Assembly: GCA_963777485.1 (NCBI GenBank)
Contig: CAVZQP010000003.1
Coordinates: 62,001 to 126,000 of the forward strand
Source: Bog-473 sp963777485
GTDB lineage: Bacteria > Actinomycetota > Acidimicrobiia > Acidimicrobiales > RAAP-2
Reading direction: 5' to 3'
Length of the DNA stretch: 64,000 nucleotides
This document shows positions 33,890-40,885 of this stretch, piece after piece. A program made the translations under genes and the position numbers. The notes beneath the pieces are model-generated. The model was not told the DNA's origin. It made no database searches and worked only from the letters and a program-made list of their open reading frames with translations. How positions within the stretch are numbered: position 1 is the first letter of the stretch; the number at the start of each line of letters is the position of its first letter.

Positions 33890-34999
33890 TCAGTTGCGGT
33901 CTCGGCCCAGGATGCAGACGTTGGTGCCCGACGACATCGAAACGACCTCGGCATCCTCCACCCGGTTGACGGCGGTCCCCCGGATCTGACGCACGGCCTC
34001 CGTGATCAGGTTCATGCCGTGGAGGTAGGCCTCTCCGATCAGGCCGCCGTTGGTGTTGACCGGAATGGATCCGCCCCGGGCGATAGCACCACTCGCCACG
34101 AAACCCTTGAGATCGCCCTCCTTGCAGATGCCGAGCGACTCGAGGCCCATGTAGACGTGCGGGGAAAAGGCGTCGTAGATCATTGCCGCATCGAGGTCTT
34201 CGGGCCCCAGTCCCGCCATGGCATACGCGCGTGAGGGTGACCCAGGGTCCCGCCCGACGCCCTGGGCGGCTCCGAGCACGACCGCCGGGGTCTGCTTGAG
34301 GTCGCGTGCCCTCTCCGTACTGGTCACGACCAAAGCCACGCCCCCGTCGGTCTCCTGGCAGCAGTCGAAGAGCCGGAGCATCGGCTCGACGATCCATCGC
34401 GACGCTTGGTGGTCTTCGACGGTGATCGGCCGCTTGTAGAACCAGGCGGCGGGGTTGGTCGCGGCAAGGTCACGGATCCCCACGATGTAGTCGGCAAAGT
34501 CCCGGTTCGTCAGGCCACGCGTACGCATCCAGGGCAGCGTCTGCAGCGACAGGATCGCGGCCGGGCTCAGCGCCCCGTACGGCGCCAGCCAGTTCGCAAA
34601 GTCCCATCCGGTCCCCTTCGTGGGCGACGAACCCGGATTGCGCGCACGACCGAATCGATTCCCCGAGCGGGCATTGAGCGCCCGGTAGACAAGGACATGT
34701 TTGGCGAGACCCGCCGCAACCGCCGAGGCGGCCGCAAAGACGGTTGCCGCAGATGCCGCGCCTCCGTGGGGAATGCGCGCGGAATAGGACAGCTCGGCAA
34801 CGCCCAGCGTGCGCATGAGCTCGTTGTCCTCCGTGGGATCGATAGTGAAGGTCACCATGCCGTCCACGTCGTCGACGGTCAGTCCGGCGTCGGCGAGAGC
34901 CTCCAGGCTCGCCTCCGCCGCCAGCTGCAGCTCGCTGCGTCCCGACGACTTCGAGAAATCCGTCTGACCGATCCCCGCTATAGCGGCGATCCCCCGCAT
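33890..34999 (-). CDS. Ltp2-like thiolase-fold aldolase subunit
   Basis: A 369-residue thiolase-superfamily protein lacking the nucleophilic cysteine: the active-site segment reads ARIPHGGAASAATVF. It keeps Tyr275 (MIYDAFS) and Tyr325 (GEAYLHGMN), 50 residues apart. Such tyrosines replace thiolase chemistry in Ltp2, which with a DUF35 partner performs retro-aldol cleavage of beta-hydroxyacyl-CoA side chains in steroid degradation. Here a DUF35 gene lies directly upstream with an ATGA overlap, exactly the partner expected. ATG 34999 is fixed by that overlap. I infer an aldolase role; a non-catalytic lipid-transfer role is the alternative. Confidence 0.82.
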   Translation of the reverse strand: MRGIAAIAGIGQTDFSKSSGRSELQLAAEASLEALADAGLTVDDVDGMVTFTIDPTEDNELMRTLGVAELSYSARIPHGGAASAATVFAAASAVAAGLAKHVLVYRALNARSGNRFGRARNPGSSPTKGTGWDFANWLAPYGALSPAAILSLQTLPWMRTRGLTNRDFADYIVGIRDLAATNPAAWFYKRPITVEDHQASRWIVEPMLRLFDCCQETDGGVALVVTSTERARDLKQTPAVVLGAAQGVGRDPGSPSRAYAMAGLGPEDLDAAMIYDAFSPHVYMGLESLGICKEGDLKGFVASGAIARGGSIPVNTNGGLIGEAYLHGMNLITEAVRQIRGTAVNRVEDAEVVSMSSGTNVCILGRDRN

Positions 35000-35421
35000 C
35001 AGCGACCTCTCGGACGGAAGAGCGGCACCCCGACCTCCGGGTCGTCCGTCCCGGCAAAGAGCACTTCGACCTCCATGCCGATGTCGACCTCGTCGGGCGG
35101 GACCTCAACGATGTTCGAGGTCACCTGCGGACCCTCCGCAAGCTCGACGCTCACCACGGCGATGGGCATCTCGAACCATGGGTTGGGCGGGTGATGCACG
35201 ATCATGAACGATGTGATGCGTCCCAACCCGGACACCCGCCGACTCTGGCGCTCGGCGCTGTGGCAGACCGGGCACAGCGGTACGGGCGGGTGAGCCAGTG
35301 CCCCGCACTCCCCACACGATTGGATGCAGAGCTCACCCCGTGCCGCCGCGCGCCAGTAGAAGGCGTTGTCCGCGTCGAGTACCGGGGCCGGACGCGCGTA
35401 CTGCGCCGCGGCGCCCGTCAC
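34999..35421 (-). CDS. DUF35 OB-fold zinc-ribbon protein, aldolase partner
   Basis: A 140-residue protein with an N-terminal helix (LDADNAFYWRAAARGEL), a rubredoxin-like zinc ribbon (CGEC at about 44-47 and CPVC at about 57-60) and an OB fold (GRITSFMIVHHPPNPWFEMPIAVVSVEL ... GMEVEVLF). DUF35 proteins bind acyl-CoA and activate thiolase-like aldolases (ChsH2/Ltp2) or hydratases. GTG 35421 overlaps the stop of the amidohydrolase gene (GTGA), and its own stop overlaps the thiolase-like start (ATGA). The three genes are therefore strictly coupled and probably act on one intermediate. Confidence 0.85.
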   Translation of the reverse strand: MTGAAAQYARPAPVLDADNAFYWRAAARGELCIQSCGECGALAHPPVPLCPVCHSAERQSRRVSGLGRITSFMIVHHPPNPWFEMPIAVVSVELAEGPQVTSNIVEVPPDEVDIGMEVEVLFAGTDDPEVGVPLFRPRGR

Positions 35422-36497
35422 GCCGCCTGGAGCCCGTACATCCGCGCGGCGTTTCCGGCGACAATGAGCTGTCGCTCGTCGGCCGGGATGTCGGCCATCA
35501 TCGACTCCACCACCGAGCGGGAGTTGGGCCACGTGGATGCGGGATGCGGGAAATCCGTCGACCACATGACGTTCTCGATCCCGACCTCATGGCGCTGCGC
35601 CAGGCTGTGGCGATCGGCACCGATGAAGGTCAGTGCGATCTGGTCGTGAAAGGTCTCCGACGGCGGCTTGGTCACGCCCGGGAACAGACGATCGCGACCT
35701 CGGCTCCACGATCCGTCCAGCTGACGCAGCCACACGACGAAGATGTCGAAGGAGGGCTCGACGAAGACGATCCGGAGTTTGGGGAATCGCTCCAGCACCC
35801 CGGTCAGGAGCCACAGGGACACGTTCTCCACGATCATGACGCCGGGCATCAGGTTGAAGATCATCTTGTAGGGGGTCGGATCGGCCCGGTAGAGATCGAA
35901 CAGGGAGTTCTTCAACCCGAGGTGCTGGCTGATGGTCATCTGCGTCTCGGACAACGCCGCCCACAGCCGGTCGTACGACTCGTCGTGGTAGGGCTTGAAC
36001 CCGAGCTCGGTCGGATAGTTCGGAAGCTGGACCGATCGCGCACCCAACCCGGCCAGACGCTCGACCTCCGAGACTGCGTGGTCGATATCGATGATCGGGA
36101 GCTGGTAGCTCGCCACGAGTCGAGCGGGATCGACGGCACAGAAGTCGACGAGCGAGTCGTTGAATGCGCGCGCCACCTCCTTCCAGTGATCCCCGGACAA
36201 GTGGAACTGACGGAAGGCACTGAGCTCGGAGTAGAGCACCTCGGCGAACACCCCGTCCTTGTCCATTGCCGCGAGCCGCGCGTGGGGATCCCAGTAGCCG
36301 GGGTCCTTGGCTCCGGGCGCGAGGTCGCCGAAGTCCTCCAGGCTGCGTTGTTCGCCACCCCGCTGGTCCAGTTCGAACTCCTTGAGGGTGCGCACGGCGT
36401 TCGCGTAGGAGTCCAGGGCGGATTTCGGAAGTCGCTCCTTCACCCAGTCCTCGGTGATCCTGACGTGCGAGTCCGCCGAAATCAGGCGCTCTTCCAT
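35418..36497 (-). CDS. amidohydrolase-2 family protein
   Basis: A 359-residue metal-dependent TIM-barrel hydrolase or decarboxylase (Amidohydro_2). The N-terminal motif is ISADSHVRITEDW; further on are SQHLG (likely metal His), VFVEPSFDIFVVWLRQL, and STDFPHPASTWPNS with the catalytic Asp. The family acts on amide, lactone or carboxylate groups of ring compounds. ATG 36497 has GGAG five bases upstream. Its stop overlaps the DUF35 start. It lies 44 bases after a tandem CoA-transferase, so the run is CoA transfer, hydrolysis and aldol cleavage. Confidence 0.82.
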   Translation of the reverse strand: MEERLISADSHVRITEDWVKERLPKSALDSYANAVRTLKEFELDQRGGEQRSLEDFGDLAPGAKDPGYWDPHARLAAMDKDGVFAEVLYSELSAFRQFHLSGDHWKEVARAFNDSLVDFCAVDPARLVASYQLPIIDIDHAVSEVERLAGLGARSVQLPNYPTELGFKPYHDESYDRLWAALSETQMTISQHLGLKNSLFDLYRADPTPYKMIFNLMPGVMIVENVSLWLLTGVLERFPKLRIVFVEPSFDIFVVWLRQLDGSWSRGRDRLFPGVTKPPSETFHDQIALTFIGADRHSLAQRHEVGIENVMWSTDFPHPASTWPNSRSVVESMMADIPADERQLIVAGNAARMYGLQAA

Positions 36498-36541
36498 CGG
36501 TGCTCCTTCCAGTTGCGAGCTGTCTGCGGCTCTGGCATCGG

Positions 36542-38887
36542 TCATCCGCGGGCGCGGTTGGCCGTTTCTTGCTTGATGGCGGCCACCGTCTCGTCGTCGA
36601 GCCGCAGTTCGGCAAGGACCTCGTCGGTGTGCTCGTCGAGCACAGGGGCCTCCCCCGGTGGACGGGCGGGGGTGACTGAGAAATGCAGGAACGGTGTGCC
36701 GGGCGGAGCGGCCACCATCCCCGGTCTGGACAGCTCCACGGGCACGCCGGCTTCGTCCAGAGCGGAGAACCACTCGGCCGCGGTGCGCGTTGCGAAGACC
36801 TCTTCGAGCATCTTCGCGAGCTCGTCGTCATTGGCGCGGCGTGCCGCGGCGTCGGCGAACCTGTCGTCCGCATGCAGGTTCCAGCGTCCCGTGACCCGGC
36901 AGAGGCGTTCCCAGTGTTGAGGGGTGACGGCGACGAGGCAGAGCCAGCCGTCCGCCGTCTCGTAGAGTCGGTACAAGGCGTGGAATCCGAGCTGGAGGGC
37001 GTCGAGCGTCGGGCGGTCGGGGCCTGAACCGTCGGGATAGGCGAACGTGCTCGAAGTACCGGCGAGACAGGCGTACAGGATGGACGTCCCGACTGCCTGG
37101 CCTTCACCGGTTCGGGCACGATGGAACAGCGCTTCGTTGACGGCGATGGCCGTGAGAAACCCGTTCCCGAGATCTCCCATGGAGGTGCCGAAGAAGGGCT
37201 GGCCGCCGTGCCAGCACCCTCCGTCCTCCCATTCCTGTCCGGCCAGCGCCGAGCCCGACTGGTCCGTCCCGGGGAGGCGCCGGGCGCTGCGGTCCCGGTC
37301 GAAGCCGCGGCTGGCGCAGTAGATCAGGTCGGGCTTGATGGCCCGCAACGTCTCGTAGCCGACCCCGAGCCGCTCGGCGACGCCGTCACGCATGTTGTGC
37401 GCGACCACGTCTGCCGTCTCGACCAGCTTGTAGAACGCGTCGAGCCCTTTCGGCTTTCCGAGGTTGAGCAGCGCACCCCGCTTCCCGCGGTTCGCCATCT
37501 GCCCGATACCGGTGTCCATCCAGGGCCCGTCCCACGGTGCCATGACCTTGATGACGTCGGCCCCGAGGTCGGCCAGCAGCGAGGTGCCGTAGGGACCGGC
37601 AAGCGCGAGACCGATGTCGAGGACCCGCACGCCGGCCAGTGGTCCCTCCGACCGGTCATCAGCGGGGGTCGTGCGGGCGGCGCCCACATCCGAGCTCTCC
37701 GCCGCCTCACGCATGACCTCGGCAGTGTGCTCGCCCCGCCGCGGCGCGGGCCCCTGCACGGCACCCGGCGTGCGGCTCAGCTCGGTGATCACGCCGAGAT
37801 GCCGTATGGGCCCGAGGTCGGGGTCAGCGACCTCGACGACGCTGCCCTCCGCCAGGAGAAGTTCATCGGAGAACGCTTCCTCCGGAGTGCGGACGACCTG
37901 GACCCCCTCTTTGATCCGTTCGCCCCAGACACGCCACTCCTCCGCTGTGAATTTCTTGAAGGCAGCCTGCATGAGCGGGAGGTAATAGAAGAGGACGACG
38001 ATATTCTCCGGCTCCATGCCGATCCGCGCCGGGTCGACGCGCCGATGCGTGTATTCGGGAGCGGGCGCGTCCTCCAACCGGTCGAACTCGGCCGCATCGA
38101 TGATCGATTGCGGCTTGATGGGCCACTGGTGCACCCACCGGCCGTCCTTGCACTCGAACAACCCCCGCGGCGCCCCGCGCAGGTTCATCCACGTAGCCGC
38201 CATGGGTCCGCTGCTGCGGGTGCTCGTCGGGACGAAGGCCGCTCGCGGCAGCATGGACGCTTCGATGTGCTGCCCGCCGCCGGTTCGCTCCCGCGCGACC
38301 AGCGCCGCGGTGATCGCCAGCGTCCCGTGATAGAAGCCGTTGATGCTCATCCACGGCGAGGCGCTGAAGATGGGGCCGTCCGCCCGGGCCGCCTGTTCCG
38401 CGCCCGCGGGTATCTCGACGTCCGGGAGCCCGAGGTCGCCCGTCGACATGATGCCGCCGCGCTGAGCCCAGTTCGACCCCGTCCTGGCGGCGGCCAACGC
38501 CTCGAGGCCGGGACGATCGCTGTGCTCGTTGCCCTCGCCGTACGCGGTGATGGAGCAGGTGATGAGGCGCGGATTGCGCGCGGCGAGTTCCGCATGCCCG
38601 AACCCGAGCCGCTCCATGACGCCCGGTCGGTACGAATCGAGCACGACGTCGGCCCGTGCCGCGAGATCGAGAAAGGCCCGGCGACCGTCCGGCGCCTTGA
38701 GGTCGAGGACCGCGCTGCGCTTGCCACGGTTCCACACCCGGTAGCCGGGGGACTGGGCGAAGACGTCTTCCGGCGGCTCGATTCTCGTGACGAGGGCCCC
38801 CTGGTCGGCGAGCATCATCCCGACCATCGGCCCGGAGATCCCCCAGGTGAGCTCCAGCACGCGGATGCCGGTCAAAGCACCCGGCAT
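36542..38887 (-). CDS. tandem family III CoA-transferase (two CaiB domains)
   Basis: A 781-residue fusion of two CaiB/BaiF domains, residues 1-395 and 415-781. Both begin with the family motif (LTGIRVLELTWGISGPMVG and LAGVRVLDIGLALAGPYGTSLLADLGADVIKV) and have RGKR segments. The C-terminal half keeps catalytic Asp572 (TSMGDLGNGF), 20 residues before RTGEGQ. In the N-terminal half the same position is Ser181 (PWMSINGFYHG), so that half is probably not catalytic. Family III enzymes work as interlocked dimers, and a fused pseudo-dimer with one active half is known in DddD. ATG 38887 is the start. A perfect palindrome and a divergent MarR gene lie just upstream. Confidence 0.9.
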   Translation of the reverse strand: MPGALTGIRVLELTWGISGPMVGMMLADQGALVTRIEPPEDVFAQSPGYRVWNRGKRSAVLDLKAPDGRRAFLDLAARADVVLDSYRPGVMERLGFGHAELAARNPRLITCSITAYGEGNEHSDRPGLEALAAARTGSNWAQRGGIMSTGDLGLPDVEIPAGAEQAARADGPIFSASPWMSINGFYHGTLAITAALVARERTGGGQHIEASMLPRAAFVPTSTRSSGPMAATWMNLRGAPRGLFECKDGRWVHQWPIKPQSIIDAAEFDRLEDAPAPEYTHRRVDPARIGMEPENIVVLFYYLPLMQAAFKKFTAEEWRVWGERIKEGVQVVRTPEEAFSDELLLAEGSVVEVADPDLGPIRHLGVITELSRTPGAVQGPAPRRGEHTAEVMREAAESSDVGAARTTPADDRSEGPLAGVRVLDIGLALAGPYGTSLLADLGADVIKVMAPWDGPWMDTGIGQMANRGKRGALLNLGKPKGLDAFYKLVETADVVAHNMRDGVAERLGVGYETLRAIKPDLIYCASRGFDRDRSARRLPGTDQSGSALAGQEWEDGGCWHGGQPFFGTSMGDLGNGFLTAIAVNEALFHRARTGEGQAVGTSILYACLAGTSSTFAYPDGSGPDRPTLDALQLGFHALYRLYETADGWLCLVAVTPQHWERLCRVTGRWNLHADDRFADAAARRANDDELAKMLEEVFATRTAAEWFSALDEAGVPVELSRPGMVAAPPGTPFLHFSVTPARPPGEAPVLDEHTDEVLAELRLDDETVAAIKQETANRARG

Positions 38888-38899
38888 CAGCGCCCCGTT

Positions 38900-38921
38900 A
38901 TACTTAGCATAGGCTAAGTAT
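38900..38921. promoter_or_regulatory. putative MarR operator
   Basis: A perfect inverted repeat ATACTTAGC-N4-GCTAAGTAT lies 12 bases before the tandem CoA-transferase start codon and 43 bases before the MarR gene start. Its AT-rich arms contrast with the GC-rich surroundings and overlap TATACT/TAAGTAT sequences that could be -10 elements. MarR dimers typically bind TTAGC/GCTAA-type dyads. The site could control both divergent genes. Confidence 0.65.
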
Positions 38922-38964
38922 TTCTCAGAGCTCTCCCGGCGTCAAGCCCTTGAGGGGTCACCCA

Positions 38965-39447
38965 TTGCCGACACCCACAACTAACGTCCCCGCGGTGGCA
39001 CGCCGCAGCGAGGTCCCGACTGCGACGACCTCCATCGCCGCCGTGGCGCGCATGTTCGAGGTCACCCTCGAGTCACTCGGCCTCACGATTCAGAAGTACC
39101 GGGTCCTCGCCTACCTCGACCAGGCTCCGGCGAATCCGTCCGAATTGGCGTACCGCCTGACCGTCCAGGCTCCGACCGTCACTCGGCTGGTCGCCGGCCT
39201 CACCGAGCGCGGGTACGTCTCGAGCGAGGTGGACGGGAACGACAGAAGACGGAACGTGCTGCGGGTCACGGTCGCAGGTCGAAGCGCCATCGCACAGGCG
39301 AGCGCCGCCAGCCAGGCCGCCATGGACCGGATCCTCGCCCCGCTCCCCGCCCGCGACCGTACGGCGGTCGATCGCGGGCTCGAGCTACTCGGCGGGGCGA
39401 TGTTGGACTATTGGCGTGTGACTCACCCGGGAACGCCCGACGGGTAG
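38965..39447 (+). CDS. MarR-family regulator
   Basis: A 160-residue winged-helix protein: LTIQKYRVLAYLDQAPANPSELAYRLTVQAPTVTRLVAGLTERGYVSSEVDGNDRRRNVLRVTVAGR contains the recognition helix and the DxRxxxLxLT-like wing. TTG 38965 is favoured because TTGAGGGGT lies upstream; GTG 38995 would also leave the full domain. It is divergent from the tandem CoA-transferase operon, with the palindrome at 38900-38921 between, so repression of itself and of that operon is likely. The ligand is unknown, plausibly an aromatic acid or acyl-CoA. Confidence 0.85.
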   Translation: MPTPTTNVPAVARRSEVPTATTSIAAVARMFEVTLESLGLTIQKYRVLAYLDQAPANPSELAYRLTVQAPTVTRLVAGLTERGYVSSEVDGNDRRRNVLRVTVAGRSAIAQASAASQAAMDRILAPLPARDRTAVDRGLELLGGAMLDYWRVTHPGTPDG

Positions 39448-39464
39448 CACACCGGCGGTGCCGC

Positions 39465-39488
39465 AGTTAAAGGGCTAACCCTTCAACT
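39465..39488. repeat. hairpin element A
   Basis: AGTTAAAGGG-CTAA-CCCTTCAACT forms a 10-bp stem with one mismatch and a four-base loop, 18 bases after the MarR stop. A related element (AGTTGAAGGG-GTAG-CCCTTC) occurs at 42947-42968. The two share most positions and bracket the three genes between them. No T-run follows, so neither is a classical terminator. Confidence 0.5.
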
Positions 39489-39607
39489 GCGCGACCCACA
39501 AGATGTTGTTTAGGACTTCCAGGGTGACTTCGTCGGACGCCCCGCGCCGAACCGGCGAACTGGACTCACCCAGGTGTACGGTCCTTACAACTGCCTATGG
39601 TTGACCA

Positions 39608-39892
39608 ATGCTGATCATCGCCGGCAGTTTGTTCCTTGGTCCCGACCACCGGTCAGACTTCCTGGCTGCGAACGCTGCCGTCGTTGGCCAAGCGCGTGAA
39701 GCACCCGGGTGCCTTGATTTCGTTCAGGCGGCCGATCCGGTCGATCCCACCCGTATCAACATTTTTGAGCGCTGGGATACAGAGGAACACCTACTCGCAT
39801 TTCGAGGCGCCGGACAGCCAGAATCCGACTCGCCGCCCATCGAATCTGCGGCCGTCAAGAGGTATGTGATTTCCTCGGTCGAGGAACCCTGA
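39608..39892 (+). CDS. antibiotic biosynthesis monooxygenase (ABM) domain protein
   Basis: A 94-residue dimeric ferredoxin-like alpha+beta barrel protein: MLIIAGSLFLGP, FLAANAAVVGQAREAPGCLDFVQAADPVDPTRINIFERWDTEEHLLAF. This is the YgiN-like quinol monooxygenase pattern, which oxidises small quinols or polyketides without cofactor; many members only bind their ligands. ATG 39608 has no strong ribosome binding site. It is a single gene between the MarR gene and a 270-base gap. A detoxification role is inferred from family. Confidence 0.82.
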   Translation: MLIIAGSLFLGPDHRSDFLAANAAVVGQAREAPGCLDFVQAADPVDPTRINIFERWDTEEHLLAFRGAGQPESDSPPIESAAVKRYVISSVEEP

Positions 39893-39958
39893 CCGTCGAA
39901 CCTTGGCACTCTCCTTGCTCGTGAGCAGAAGGGGATCAGCAGGCTTCATCAACGGCCT

Positions 39959-39995
39959 CCATTCCGGCGGTAGGCGGCACTTTCAACCGGAATGG
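39959..39995. other. inverted repeat in the gap before the DUF4386 gene
   Basis: CCATTCCGG and CCGGAATGG (9 bp, perfect) are separated by 19 bases in the 270-base gap between the ABM and DUF4386 genes, 67 bases after the ABM stop. There is no following T-run. It could be a transcript-stabilising or rho-associated hairpin, or part of a leader. Nothing else was recognised in this gap. Confidence 0.35.
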
Positions 39996-40162
39996 TGGCC
40001 GCACGTTTGTGGGGGCACTCGCCCTTTCAATAACCATGTCGGTAGCAACGTCGTCCCCTATGAAGTGAATGCGGGGTGTACGGTGCCCCATCGGGGCCCC
40101 GACGACAGGGTCCGCGTCATTGACGACGCCTTGGCACGACGCCGCCAAGGAAGGATGACGTC

Positions 40163-40885
40163 ATGGCTACCAGCATCATTGATGCAGGGACCTCACGAGC
40201 GACCACGAGGGCCGCACCTGGCTGGGAGCGGTATGCCTGGCTGGCAGGGATCCTCTTCGTTCTTGCCGTCCTGGTGGAGTCCGCGATCGGGCTAGGCGTC
40301 GGCATCAACCAGAACGACTCGGCCTCCAAGATCGCGAACACACTCGCCAATCACCGGAACCGGTTGGTGGTGGTCGAGGGCTTCTGCGTCGTCTACGCCG
40401 CCATGTTGCCGATCTACCTGTGGAAGCTGTACGACCGTTTCCTACACGCCGATGCCGAGGGCTCTCGTGCCCTCGGTTCCTTGATGCTGGTCGGTGGCAT
40501 GATGTTTGTCGCCCTTCACGCGTTCAGCGATATCGGGATCTACGGCGTGCTCGACGGGAAGCTGGCGGTGTTCGGTGCGCAACACGACCACAGCGTCTCC
40601 TACACGCTGTACCTGTTGACCTACGCCGTGGACAGCGTCGCGGACGTCTTCGGCAGTCTCTTCGCGCTTGCTGCTGGGGTGCTCGTGTTTAGGAGCGGAG
40701 CCTTGCCGCGGTGGCTTGGGTGGGTCTCGATCCTCGCCGCGCCCCTGCTCTTTCTGCAGGCCTTCGGCCTCGGCGGTGTGATCGCATCGTTTGGCCTGGT
40801 TCTCGACCTGATCGGATTCGTGCTGCTCCTCGTCTTCGTCCTGATCAGCAGCATCGTCTCGCTCAGGAGCGAGCCACCGTCATGA
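40163..40885 (+). CDS. DUF4386 integral membrane protein
   Basis: A 240-residue membrane protein with about six hydrophobic helices: YAWLAGILFVLAVLVESAIGLGVGI, LVVVEGFCVVYAAMLPIYLW, LGSLMLVGGMMFVALHAF, DVFGSLFALAAGVLVF, WVSILAAPLLFLQAFGLGGVI and FGLVLDLIGFVLLLVFVLISSIV. Spacing and motifs match DUF4386, whose function is not known. The stop overlaps the following hydrolase start by four bases (ATGA), so the two membrane proteins are made together. Confidence 0.7.
   Translation: MATSIIDAGTSRATTRAAPGWERYAWLAGILFVLAVLVESAIGLGVGINQNDSASKIANTLANHRNRLVVVEGFCVVYAAMLPIYLWKLYDRFLHADAEGSRALGSLMLVGGMMFVALHAFSDIGIYGVLDGKLAVFGAQHDHSVSYTLYLLTYAVDSVADVFGSLFALAAGVLVFRSGALPRWLGWVSILAAPLLFLQAFGLGGVIASFGLVLDLIGFVLLLVFVLISSIVSLRSEPPS

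Noticed and set aside
33890..34999. Ordinary acetyl-CoA acetyltransferase
   Set aside because: No nucleophilic Cys in the active-site segment; the DUF35 partner and paired tyrosines point to the aldolase-like branch.
37121..38917. 598-residue plus-strand frame
   Set aside because: Antisense to the tandem CoA-transferase whose motifs are unmistakable; no recognisable domain on the plus strand.
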